A stretch of 64,000 nt of DNA from Curvivirga sp965219885 (GTDB lineage: Bacteria; Pseudomonadota; Alphaproteobacteria; UBA8366; Aestuariispiraceae). How positions within the stretch are numbered: the stretch's first letter is position 1; every line of letters starts with the position of its first letter. The notes beneath the pieces were generated by a model. It was not told the DNA's origin and did not search any database. It was given only the letters and a program-made list of their open reading frames with translations. The translations under genes and the position numbers were made by a program. Shown here in pieces: positions 9,707 to 17,351 of this stretch. The DNA is taken from contig NZ_CBDCOT010000009.1 of assembly GCF_965219885.1 (NCBI RefSeq), positions 1,798,001-1,862,000 on the forward strand. Reading direction: 5' to 3'.

Positions 9707-10555
9707 ATGATGAGTCAGGATTTTAATGATCAACAGGTAATGCCGGAAGGCGCCCATGAAAATTTTGATGGTGAAATGTCTTATGGGGATTACTTAGGGT
9801 TAGATAAGATCCTATCGGCACAATATCCACAAAGTTCAGAACATGATGAGCCTCTATTCATTATTATTCATCAAGCAACTGAATTATGGATGAAGTTAAT
9901 CATTCATGAGGTTGCTGCTGCACAGAAACTTATCGCTGAAGATAATCTCTCTCCGGCTTTTAAGATGTTGTCCCGTGTTTCGAAAATCCAAACTCAAATG
10001 ATCCAGAGCTGGAGTATTCTTGCTACTATGACACCAGCAGATTATCTAAGTTTTCGAGATAGTTTAGGGCAATCATCTGGGTTTCAATCTTATCAATATC
10101 GCGAAATAGAATATCGTCTGGGTAATAAAAATCGTGCTTTATTGAAACCGCATGCACATCGTGATGATTTACGTGATAAGCTAGAAAAAGCTTTATCTGA
10201 CCCAAGTTTGTATGATCAAGCTATCCTGTTGTTATCCCGCCGTGGTTTCGATATTGATCCGGCTATTTTTAAACGAGATTGGACAGAACGTCATAAAGCA
10301 AATGCTTCTGTAGAAGCTGCATGGAGCAAAGTGTATCACAATACTGAAGAATATTGGGATTTGTATGAATTGGCAGAAAAGCTTGTTGATCTGGAAGATA
10401 GTTTTCAGCAATGGCGCTTTCGTCATTTGAAAACAGTTTCTCGTATTATTGGGCATCGTAGAGGTACGGGGGGAACCGCAGGGATTAACTATCTTGAAAA
10501 AGCGCTGCAGTATTGTTTCTTTCCGGAACTTTGGGATTTAAGAGCATCTCTTTAA
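9707..10555 (+). CDS. kynA: Tryptophan 2,3-dioxygenase
   Basis: Heme dioxygenase that opens the indole ring of L-tryptophan to N-formylkynurenine, the first step of the kynurenine route. Conserved blocks include IIHQATELWMKL near residue 52, WRFRHLKTV near residue 230 (its histidine corresponds to the proximal heme ligand of the family) and GHRRGTGGTAG, the substrate loop. 282 residues is full length. Two adjacent ATGs (9707 and 9710) are possible; the second is better spaced from the GGGG upstream. It forms an operon with kynB. Kynureninase (kynU), usually found between or beside these genes, is not present here. Confidence 0.95.
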   Translation: MMSQDFNDQQVMPEGAHENFDGEMSYGDYLGLDKILSAQYPQSSEHDEPLFIIIHQATELWMKLIIHEVAAAQKLIAEDNLSPAFKMLSRVSKIQTQMIQSWSILATMTPADYLSFRDSLGQSSGFQSYQYREIEYRLGNKNRALLKPHAHRDDLRDKLEKALSDPSLYDQAILLLSRRGFDIDPAIFKRDWTERHKANASVEAAWSKVYHNTEEYWDLYELAEKLVDLEDSFQQWRFRHLKTVSRIIGHRRGTGGTAGINYLEKALQYCFFPELWDLRASL

Positions 10556-10571
10556 AATCACTCTATCGCAT

Positions 10572-10605
10572 GTGAAAGAATTGGGATAAGTTTCAATTCT
10601 TTCAC
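10572..10605. repeat. Perfect 12-base inverted repeat between kynA and the GST gene
   Basis: GTGAAAGAATTG and its exact complement are separated by 10 bases. No T run follows on the plus strand, so it is either a weak terminator or processing hairpin for kynBA, or an operator in front of the GST gene. Confidence 0.6.
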
Positions 10606-10627
10606 TTAACGAGAAAGAGCTTTTCTG

Positions 10628-11251
10628 ATGTTCACTTTATATGATTTTCTGGAATCTGGTAACGGGTATAAAGTTAGATTAACCCTGCATTTGCTTGGGC
10701 TCGATTATAGATTAATTGAAAAGAATATTTTAAAAGGTGAAACACGATCAGAAGAGTTTTTGAAGATCAATCCCGTGGGAAAAATTCCTGCTATACAGAT
10801 TGAAGATGGTCGAATCCTTTTTGAATCCAATGCCATTCTGACTTATTTAGCACGCAATACGGCGTTGATGCCAGAAGATGATTTTGCTCAGGCACAAGTC
10901 ATGAGTTGGCTTTTCTTTGAACAATATTCTCATGAACCCAATATCGCGGTTTTAAGATTCTGGCGCCATTATATTGAAATGACCGATGAACAGAAAAAAC
11001 GCGTTCCAGAAAAAGAAAAAGCAGGATATGAGGCTTTGGATATTCTCGAAATGGGCGTTAAATATAGCCCTTCTGGATGGCTTGTCGGAAATGATGTCAG
11101 TATCGCGGATATAGCGTTATTTGCTTATACGCATGTTGCGGAAGAAGGCGGTTTTGAATTAGATCGATATCCAGCTATACAGGATTGGATAAAGCGGATA
11201 GAGGCATTAGATGGCTATAAACCTATCACTTACAGGCATATAGCAGCTTAA
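10628..11251 (+). CDS. Glutathione S-transferase family protein
   Basis: Two-domain cytosolic GST. An N-terminal thioredoxin-like domain (residues 1-80) has the glutathione-binding NPVGKIPAIQIEDGRILFESNAI stretch, given here in part: the cis-proline in KIPA and the FESNAI loop. An all-helical C-terminal domain contains the conserved SIADIALFAYTH capping motif near residue 158. 207 residues is typical. It starts 72 bases after kynA, with a 12-base inverted repeat between them, so co-transcription with kynBA is possible but not certain. It ends exactly against the stop codon of the convergent oxyR-like gene. The substrate is unknown. Confidence 0.88.
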   Translation: MFTLYDFLESGNGYKVRLTLHLLGLDYRLIEKNILKGETRSEEFLKINPVGKIPAIQIEDGRILFESNAILTYLARNTALMPEDDFAQAQVMSWLFFEQYSHEPNIAVLRFWRHYIEMTDEQKKRVPEKEKAGYEALDILEMGVKYSPSGWLVGNDVSIADIALFAYTHVAEEGGFELDRYPAIQDWIKRIEALDGYKPITYRHIAA

Positions 11252-12172
11252 TTATTGCATCCGATGCTTTTTCATCCATTCTTTCATATATGTTGCAAGT
11301 AATGTGAAATCAGAATCACGACTACTGCTTTGGCGCCAACACAGTCCAATATGTCTGATCGGTTGTGGATCTTTAAATCGGCGCAAATGTAAGCCAGAGA
11401 ACTTGGTTAAGTTACCTGATGAATTTTGGTTTAACGCTATTTCCGGTAATAAGGTGACACCTGATCCTTGGGCGACCAAGGCAACTAAGGTGTGTAAAGA
11501 AGATGCCCGAAATTCATCAGATGCAACATCCAAACGGCATGCTGATAGCGCATGATCTCTTAAGCAATGGCCATCTTCAAGCAAGAGAAGAGGACGATCG
11601 TCTCTTGTAATATCACTTACTGATAAAGGTGTATCGATATTCTTTTCAGATATCGGTTCCGCTAAAACAAAGCTATCATCGCATAAAACAAAAGTTTTCG
11701 TGCCGGCAGATTCATATGGCAGGGCTATAAGTAGGATATCCAGTCTTCCGGTTTGCAGTTTTTGTATCAGATTGGCACTAAGATCTTCCTGAATTGAAAA
11801 TTTTGCCTGCGGATATTCCGTTTGTAGGTCCGGCAATAACTGGGGCAATAAAAACGGTGCAATGGTTGGAATAACACCAAGGCGCACAGGACCGCTTAGA
11901 GGTGTATCTCTTTCTTTGGCAACATATTCAATTTCCTGAGCCAATTCTATGATTTGATTGCCTTTACGTAAGACTTCCTTGCCAATATCAGTGAGCATGA
12001 CTTTACGTTTTGTTCGTTCTACAACTTGTGCGCCAATCATGTTTTCTAATTCTTTTATGCCAGAGGAAAGCGTGGATTGCGTCACAAAGCATTGATCTGC
12101 AGCGAGACTGAAATTTAGTGTTTCGGACACGGCTTGTAGATATTGAAGCTGGCGGATCGTTGGTAAAGGCAT
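11252..12172 (-). CDS. oxyR: LysR-type regulator, OxyR
   Basis: Peroxide-sensing LysR-family activator. An N-terminal winged helix-turn-helix (residues 4-62, with AADQCFVTQSTLSSGIKELE) precedes a periplasmic-binding-like sensor domain. The key evidence is the motif DGHCLRDHALSAC, which places Cys203 and Cys212 nine residues apart, exactly as the redox pair C199/C208 of E. coli OxyR. The regulator is therefore predicted to form an intramolecular disulfide with hydrogen peroxide. It is convergent with the GST gene and their stop codons abut. No katG or ahpC is next to it. Its own upstream region has a palindrome and an OxyR-like half-site. Confidence 0.9.
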   Translation of the reverse strand: MPLPTIRQLQYLQAVSETLNFSLAADQCFVTQSTLSSGIKELENMIGAQVVERTKRKVMLTDIGKEVLRKGNQIIELAQEIEYVAKERDTPLSGPVRLGVIPTIAPFLLPQLLPDLQTEYPQAKFSIQEDLSANLIQKLQTGRLDILLIALPYESAGTKTFVLCDDSFVLAEPISEKNIDTPLSVSDITRDDRPLLLLEDGHCLRDHALSACRLDVASDEFRASSLHTLVALVAQGSGVTLLPEIALNQNSSGNLTKFSGLHLRRFKDPQPIRHIGLCWRQSSSRDSDFTLLATYMKEWMKKHRMQ

Positions 12173-12203
12173 TGCGGAACGTAAATCCTAGTGAAAATTG
12201 GAT

Positions 12204-12233
12204 TTATCGATTTTTTCGATAATAAGCCGCTAT
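12204..12233 (-). promoter_or_regulatory. Candidate oxyR promoter-proximal operator
   Basis: Palindrome TTATCGA-N5-TCGATAA (12204-12222), overlapped by ATAA-N7-CTAT (12219-12233), which is one mismatch from the ATAG-N7-CTAT half-site described for OxyR. The position, 32-61 bases upstream of the oxyR start, would allow autoregulation. Only one half-site is convincing. Confidence 0.3.
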
Positions 12234-12294
12234 CATACTTATTGTTAGATATTTGTCTAATGAATTAGAAGAAGTAAAAGAAGAGTATCACTTC

Positions 12295-12729
12295 CTAAAC
12301 AAGTAAAGGTTCGACAGCCTTCCGTACTCGCTGAGGAATCGTAACCGGGCGTCTGTCTTCATTATCAACATATACATGTACGAAATGACCAATGGCTGAT
12401 GGATTATCTTTCGCTTGTTTAAAAAGGCCAATTTCGTAAATGATGCTGCTATTTCCTAATTTGCTAACTCGTAAACCTGCATCAATGGTTTCCGGGAAGG
12501 ACAGTTCTTCCAGAAACTTACATTTAGTCTCTACAACTAAGCCAATTTCCTTACTCGTCTTGGGAGCAAGCCCTGCATGCCTCATCAAATGTTCATTCAC
12601 AACGGTATCGAAATAGCTGTAATAAGTGACATTGTTCACATGCCCATAAACATCGTTATCCATCCATCGTGTGGGGATGGATAAAAAATGCTTGAAATCT
12701 TGACGTGTGAGCTCTCTATTTTCTGACAT
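12295..12729 (-). CDS. Hotdog-fold acyl-CoA thioesterase (YbgC/4HBT family)
   Basis: 144-residue single hotdog-fold thioesterase. The signature RWMDNDVYGHVNNVTYYSYFD near residue 23 contains the 4HBT/YbgC-type catalytic aspartate in DNDxxGHVNN (quoted in part). It hydrolyses an acyl-CoA or acyl-ACP thioester; the substrate cannot be read from sequence. It begins 16 bases after the alpha/beta hydrolase gene, so the two should form a small operon. It ends in the 120-base gap before oxyR without an obvious intrinsic terminator. Confidence 0.85.
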   Translation of the reverse strand: MSENRELTRQDFKHFLSIPTRWMDNDVYGHVNNVTYYSYFDTVVNEHLMRHAGLAPKTSKEIGLVVETKCKFLEELSFPETIDAGLRVSKLGNSSIIYEIGLFKQAKDNPSAIGHFVHVYVDNEDRRPVTIPQRVRKAVEPLLV

Positions 12730-12745
12730 AAAAGAGGTGCCTTAA

Positions 12746-13525
12746 TTACTCTATGCCTGCAAAATCCATAAGAGCTTTGTTAAAGCCTTCTGCATCTTCT
12801 TGCATCATCATATGTCCAGCCATAGGTAAGATTACTTTATGACTTTCGGAAAGCATTGCTTCCAGTTTTTCGCCACCCTTAACAGGGGTCATTTTATCTT
12901 CTTCTCCGAGGAGTAGAAGGACCGGGATATCAATTTTCTCCGCTAGTTCTTGCGCCTCTGAAAAGTCATTACAAGCATTCATATCTTTTCCAAGTACGCC
13001 ATCAGCACAACCATCAACCAACGCGATGGATGTCTCAATTCGATCTTGTTTTATGTCATCAGATAAGGCGCTACCGTAACTCCATTTCGCAATCATTTTT
13101 GCAGCAGCAATATCATTTGCTTCCGCCAAACCTAATAAATCCGGATGAACAGGCATGCGACTGGAAATGCCACACAGACATATAGAAGAAATGTTTTTAT
13201 TTCCAGATGCGCCAACAGCCAACGAGATTAAAGCACCCATGGAATGGCCAGTTAATAATACGTCATTTAATCCAGAAGCATCGATGATATCAATTACGTC
13301 TTTAGCCATATCTGTAATGCTGGTTGCGGCCTCTCCCTTGCTTTTACCATGTTCGGGGAGGTCCAGTTCAGCAATTTGAAAACCAGCGTCTTTAAGAGGA
13401 AGAATTTGTTCCGACCAGACGGAATGATCCATACCAGCTCCATGTAGGAATAGGATGGTTGGGTTCTCATTTGCTTCGCCATGCAAGGTTAAGGAAATAT
13501 CTGATGCAAAAGTATTGAATGGCAT
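12746..13525 (-). CDS. Alpha/beta hydrolase
   Basis: Serine hydrolase of the alpha/beta fold, about 259 residues. Visible features are the oxyanion-hole motif LFLHGAGMDHSVW near residue 23, the nucleophile elbow GHSMGA near residue 87, a late acidic residue in LLLLGEEDKMTP and the catalytic histidine in AGHMMMQED near the C-terminus. The start at 13525 is chosen because GGAGG lies 5 bases upstream. An open frame extends to 13819 but runs through an RNA-like structured region and has no ribosome site. It is co-transcribed with the thioesterase. Possible roles are ester or lactone hydrolysis; the substrate is unknown. Confidence 0.85.
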   Translation of the reverse strand: MPFNTFASDISLTLHGEANENPTILFLHGAGMDHSVWSEQILPLKDAGFQIAELDLPEHGKSKGEAATSITDMAKDVIDIIDASGLNDVLLTGHSMGALISLAVGASGNKNISSICLCGISSRMPVHPDLLGLAEANDIAAAKMIAKWSYGSALSDDIKQDRIETSIALVDGCADGVLGKDMNACNDFSEAQELAEKIDIPVLLLLGEEDKMTPVKGGEKLEAMLSESHKVILPMAGHMMMQEDAEGFNKALMDFAGIE

Positions 13526-13605
13526 GATGGCCTCCCCATATAAATTGATATGATTTTCATTTATACAATGGCATATAAAATATCGCTGCAAAATGACGTA
13601 GATAT

Positions 13606-13740
13606 GAAAAGAGGCCGTCTCTATTAGGACGACCTCTCTCGCATTTTTGCTTGTTGATACACAGTTGGTCTGGATTATTTCCGACTCTGAACCGTGTCCC
13701 CTGTTCAACTCGCTTACCTGCGCTGAAAGAAAGTTACCCC
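13606..13740 (-). ncRNA. Candidate structured RNA upstream of the alpha/beta hydrolase
   Basis: On the minus strand this segment folds into a long interrupted hairpin: GUUGA/UCAAC, then ACACGGUU/AACUGUGU, then GUCGGA-AAUAA-UCC-A-GAC. A 10-base terminator-like stem (13610-13637) and TTTTC follow. Two pairs are G-U on the minus strand but would be A-C mismatches on the plus strand, which argues for minus-strand transcription. It could be an independent small RNA or a long structured leader of the hydrolase gene. I could not match it to a known RNA family. Confidence 0.45.
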
Positions 13741-13881
13741 TATATGTGAATTTGGCAAAGCAAAAAATTAACAAAAATGAAACTTTTTTTGCTTGTTTTT
13801 TCCTGTTTTTCTGCTCCATGAAAATATTTTCTATTTATAGATGATAAAAATTCAACCTAAGATAAGTCGCATTATATATAT

Positions 13882-14011
13882 TGAAAAACAAATGAGCCGT
13901 CTAAATTATAGACGGCTCAGGCGAACAGGGGTCTTTTTTATTGAGTGTCAGGGCCCGGGTGTTGGGTAAGGGTGGGTTATGGGCCCATGGGGTAGACACT
14001 GGTAGATTAAT
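13882..14011 (-). ncRNA. Candidate small RNA with C-rich loop and intrinsic terminator
   Basis: Read on the minus strand: a consensus -35 box TTGACA (14041-14046), a weak -10 TAACGT 17 bases later (14018-14023), then a hairpin. Its outer stem AGUGUC/GACACU (13995-14000 with 13944-13949) and inner stem GGGCCC/GGGCCC (13981-13986 with 13951-13956) hold a loop containing ACCCACCCUUACCCAAC. A linker and a perfect 10-base terminator stem, GAGCCGUCUA (13894-13918), follow, ending in AUUUGUUUUU. The C-rich loop could pair with G-rich ribosome-binding sites, as in the anti-Shine-Dalgarno small RNAs of alphaproteobacteria. It could instead be the processed 3' end of the pabBAC transcript. Confidence 0.55.
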
Positions 14012-14099
14012 AATGAAACGTTAGATCAATTCTAAGTAAATGTCAAAAAATTATTTAAAATTGTAATAATAATACTAATTGTACAATTGCACAGTAAAA

Positions 14100-14876
14100 T
14101 TAGATTTTATTAATATTCACACTTGAAACTTCTCTTAATCCAATAAGTGAGTTTGAAATCAATATCTTATCAGCGATATCCAAATCAGATAGGGAAAGAC
14201 AATGCTCAAGAATAACTTGTTTCTCAACTTTGAGTTTATGAATAGTTATATCGCGATAAATCCCAGGTAGAATGCCATCTTCTTTTGGCGGTGTATGCCA
14301 AGCATCATCGATTTTAAGAAAGATATTCGCACTGGTTGTGCAAGCAATTTTATCTTTGGTATTTAGCAAGATGGCATCATCAAAGCCAGCGTCTTTAGCT
14401 TCTTTAAGCGCTAAAATATTATCCAGATAACCACCAATTGTCTTTAAACGACTAGTTGGAGAGGTTTCATTTCTCCTGATCTTGGAAATTGTCAGATTAA
14501 TCGCTGGAAATTCATTTCGTTTTATATGCCCTTTAGCGCAAGTAATAAGCGTTGTGCTATGGCAATCGTTTGGTGGCAGTAATCCACGTGGTCCGGTTCC
14601 TCTGGAAACCGTCAAGCGTAAAGAACCAAAATTTATTTCATTTGCGCTAAGGCAAGATTGAATTGCGTGCTTAAGCTCTGCTTTGGAGTAGGGGCAAGAT
14701 ATGTCTAGAATATTCAGACTCTGATTTAGTCGGTCTAGATGTTCATCAACTTCGCAAGCATAGCCATTATCCACATAGAAGGTTTCAAACAGTCCGTCTC
14801 CTAGTAGAAAACCGCGATCATTAATAGCAATCGCAGAGGAATCTTTTTTAAGTTCACCATTAATCCAAAATGTCAT
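14100..14876 (-). CDS. pabC: Aminodeoxychorismate lyase-like class IV aminotransferase
   Basis: PLP-dependent fold-type IV enzyme expected to eliminate pyruvate from 4-amino-4-deoxychorismate to give p-aminobenzoate for folate. 258 residues from the chosen start. The family pattern is visible: INDRGFLLGDGLFET near the N-terminus, the PLP-lysine region around KTIGGYLDNILALKEAKDAG, and the CTTSANIFLK segment near residue 177. The ATG at 14876 overlaps the pabA stop codon as ATGA, indicating translational coupling; an ATG six codons earlier (14894) lies inside pabA. The context with pabB and pabA supports PabC over a branched-chain or D-amino-acid aminotransferase. Confidence 0.88.
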   Translation of the reverse strand: MTFWINGELKKDSSAIAINDRGFLLGDGLFETFYVDNGYACEVDEHLDRLNQSLNILDISCPYSKAELKHAIQSCLSANEINFGSLRLTVSRGTGPRGLLPPNDCHSTTLITCAKGHIKRNEFPAINLTISKIRRNETSPTSRLKTIGGYLDNILALKEAKDAGFDDAILLNTKDKIACTTSANIFLKIDDAWHTPPKEDGILPGIYRDITIHKLKVEKQVILEHCLSLSDLDIADKILISNSLIGLREVSSVNINKI

Positions 14877-15469
14877 GCGGCTTTTTCCTGCCAAAAATGG
14901 TCAGTGATTTGCAGGAAGTTTTCTATCAATTTATGGCCCCCTTGCGTTAGGGCGGCTTCTGGATGGAACTGAACGCCATACACGGGATATTCTTGATGGT
15001 AAACAGCCATAATATCGCCATTTGCTGTTTGAGATTGAATACGCAACGGAGAAGAGGCAGATAGTTCCGGATCAATAACCAGAGAATGATAGCGGGTTAC
15101 CGTTAACGGTGATGGTAGGTGCGTGAAGAGGCCATTTCCATCATGTTCAATATCACTGGTTTTTCCATGCATTGGCTGGGATGCACGAACTGTGTTGCCG
15201 CCAAAAACCTGACCGATAGCTTGATGGCCAAGACATACGCCTAATATAGGGATGCTTGGTGCAAAGGTTTTTATAATTTCAAGAGACAAACCAGCCTCGT
15301 TTGGTGTGCAAGGGCCAGGCGAAATAACAATTGCTTCCGGGTTTAAAATTCCGATTTCTTCAAGGCGAAGTGCGTCGTTACGAACAACTTTGACGTCGCG
15401 TCCCAATTCCTCAAAATAGCGTGCTAGATTGTAAACAAAGGAATCATAGTTATCGATGACAAGAATCAT
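14873..15469 (-). CDS. pabA: Aminodeoxychorismate/anthranilate synthase glutaminase subunit
   Basis: Class I glutamine amidotransferase that supplies ammonia to PabB. 198 residues. The catalytic cysteine is in ILGVCLGHQAIGQ near residue 80, and the His-Glu of the triad is in YGVQFHPEA near residue 170. It overlaps pabB by 4 bases (ATGA) at its start and pabC by 4 bases at its end, a tight three-gene operon. TrpG and PabA are hard to separate on sequence and one protein may serve both synthases; the pabB-pabC context favours the folate role. Confidence 0.92.
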   Translation of the reverse strand: MILVIDNYDSFVYNLARYFEELGRDVKVVRNDALRLEEIGILNPEAIVISPGPCTPNEAGLSLEIIKTFAPSIPILGVCLGHQAIGQVFGGNTVRASQPMHGKTSDIEHDGNGLFTHLPSPLTVTRYHSLVIDPELSASSPLRIQSQTANGDIMAVYHQEYPVYGVQFHPEAALTQGGHKLIENFLQITDHFWQEKAA

Positions 15470-16929
15470 GATGCCACCTTTGATGTTTTCTCTTCACCAA
15501 TACCCGATAAGATAACGGACTGTCCGGAGCTCATTGAATCAAATGTATCAAAAATCCCACGCGCCTTAACAAGGGTTTCTTCATATTCACTGGCCGGGAT
15601 AGAATCAGCAACAATACCACCACCGACATTAAAGCGGGCAACACCATCTTTGAGCGTGACTGTACGAATTAGGATAGATGTGTCCATATCACCAGCAAAA
15701 CTGATGAAACCAAGAGAGCCGCAATAAGCTCCGCGACGCCAAGGTTCCAGTTCAGCGATTATTTCCATGGAACGTAACTTGGGTGCACCTGTGATGGAAC
15801 CACCAGGGAAGGCTTCTGAGAGTAAGTCAAGACTGTTGCGATCAGACTTTAATCGACCTGTTACACTCGATACCAAATGATGGACTGAGGCATAGCTTTC
15901 AAGCGCGCAAAGTTCAGGGACTGTAACAGTATGTGGGGCACAATTTTTTGATAAGTCATTACGTAGCAGATCTACGATCATGACATTTTCAGAGCGATCT
16001 TTTTCTGCGGCTAGTAAATCTGCTGCAGATGCACGGTCTTGTTCTGGATCATCAAAACGCGGGCGAGTACCTTTGATTGGTCGTGTTTCTGCTTGCCCAT
16101 CTTGCACTTTGATGAAACGTTCTGGTGACGAGGATGCAATCACCATATCGTTGGTTTTTAAATAGCCTGCAAAAGTGGCCGCGTTGACTTTACGCAATGC
16201 TTTATAGAAGGCCAACGGATTAAAGCCTTCAGGTAAAGTCGCACGAAATTGCTGAGATAAATTCGCCTGAAAAATATCACCCGCATAGATGTAGTCGATC
16301 ACTTTTTGAACTTGATCTTCGTAATCTTGGCGGCTGAGGTCTGTTCGCCAAGTCAGAGGTGGAATGATTTGATCCGGCCAATCGAGATTATCTGCCTGTG
16401 ACAATAAATCTTGCAAGTAAGACAAACGTTTTTCAGCCAGATTCACATCTGGTTCAGCATGATTAGAGCTTTGTCCTGTGGAAATAATCCAACTACGCTG
16501 TTGGTTATGGTCAAACGCTAACACCAGGTCATATAGGCCAATTGCCAATTCAGGGATATTTGCATCATTGCCTTGGTGAGTAGGTAGTTTTTCCAGATAC
16601 CATCCCAAATCATAACTAAATAATCCTGCCGCACCGCCTTGGAAAAGAGGAACATTTTCGTCTTCAAGGCGTTCCAAATGGTAATGGTTTAAAAGATCTG
16701 TCAGATGATCAATGGGATGAACATCAATTTCTTTACCATTTTGCTGGCAATGACCTTCTTTTGCTTCAAAGATAATAAATGGATCAATTGCAATATAAGA
16801 AACAGCCCCCAAACGCGGGTCCGCCATCGCGCTATCTAGGAATAGAGGATGGTTTTCCTGTTCTAGGATTGGAAAAACCAATGAAGGATCTTGATACGGG
16901 ATTTCTTTATAAAGGGCAGGAAATGCCAT
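15466..16929 (-). CDS. pabB: Aminodeoxychorismate synthase component I
   Basis: Chorismate-binding enzyme (anthranilate synthase I/PabB family) that aminates chorismate to 4-amino-4-deoxychorismate using ammonia from PabA. The C-terminal catalytic domain carries SSSPERFIKV, the ETRPIKGTRPR segment and the FPGGSITGAPKLRSMEII motif; PIKGTRPR is the PabB-like form. I start it at the ATG at 16929 (487 aa). The open frame runs on to a TTG at 16998, but that codon lies at the likely transcription start, 3-4 bases after a perfect TATAAT. First gene of pabB-pabA-pabC. A TrpE role is less likely given pabC. Confidence 0.9.
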   Translation of the reverse strand: MAFPALYKEIPYQDPSLVFPILEQENHPLFLDSAMADPRLGAVSYIAIDPFIIFEAKEGHCQQNGKEIDVHPIDHLTDLLNHYHLERLEDENVPLFQGGAAGLFSYDLGWYLEKLPTHQGNDANIPELAIGLYDLVLAFDHNQQRSWIISTGQSSNHAEPDVNLAEKRLSYLQDLLSQADNLDWPDQIIPPLTWRTDLSRQDYEDQVQKVIDYIYAGDIFQANLSQQFRATLPEGFNPLAFYKALRKVNAATFAGYLKTNDMVIASSSPERFIKVQDGQAETRPIKGTRPRFDDPEQDRASAADLLAAEKDRSENVMIVDLLRNDLSKNCAPHTVTVPELCALESYASVHHLVSSVTGRLKSDRNSLDLLSEAFPGGSITGAPKLRSMEIIAELEPWRRGAYCGSLGFISFAGDMDTSILIRTVTLKDGVARFNVGGGIVADSIPASEYEETLVKARGIFDTFDSMSSGQSVILSGIGEEKTSKVAS

Positions 16930-17351
16930 TTCTTTGCCTGTCTTCACGTTATTGTCTTTGGGTCGAATATATTTGTCGACAAGGTCATAAAGTAACAAAT
17001 CATTATACCCATTTATGATCTTTGGGCGACATATACTTGGTGTTACGAGAATTTTCCAGTTTTTTTCCGGAGTATATTTTCAAAAATAAATGAATTCCGA
17101 CCATGTGAACTGATTATAGGGAACGAATAGTTACGAGAAGTTGAACGTAGAAAAACATTTGGCGCGCTGGCAAGGACTTGTAAATTAAGTTGAACACCTC
17201 ATATTCAGGTCATGAAAGCAGTTTTCCCGCAAATCGACAGGAAAAGTTTAACATCTTTCTGCAAAAGATGGGTTGTCTAGACCTGTCTGTCTGTTTATTG
17301 AAGACGGTATAAAAATTATATCGACACGTTATATTAGTGGTATCTGGGTCT
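16930..17351. other. Intergenic region between divergent pabB and the cation exchanger
   Basis: About 420 bases without a supported gene. It holds the pabB leader and promoter, and a small hairpin on either strand (CATCTTT-CTGC-AAAAGATG near 17250-17268). I see no conserved ORF, tRNA or terminator. Confidence 0.5.
17002..17007 (-). promoter_or_regulatory. -10 box of the pabBAC promoter
   Basis: A perfect TATAAT on the minus strand, placing transcription start near 16995 and a leader of about 65 bases before the ATG at 16929. The -35 region is poor, so activation or extended contacts may be needed. Confidence 0.5.

Noticed and set aside
13758..13794. AT-only hairpin AAGCAAAAAA / TTTTTTGCTT followed by a T run, as a plus-strand terminator for an RNA at 13.6-13.75 kb
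   Set aside because: The stem is almost all A-T, no plus-strand promoter was convincing, and the G-U versus A-C pattern of the upstream structure favours the minus strand.
13526..13819. 98-codon N-terminal extension of the alpha/beta hydrolase frame
   Set aside because: It lacks a ribosome site, has no alpha/beta-hydrolase character and runs through the structured RNA region; GGAGG before the ATG at 13525 gives a normal-length enzyme.
16930..16998. TTG start of pabB at 16998
   Set aside because: It is only a few bases after a perfect TATAAT and so would be at the transcription start itself.
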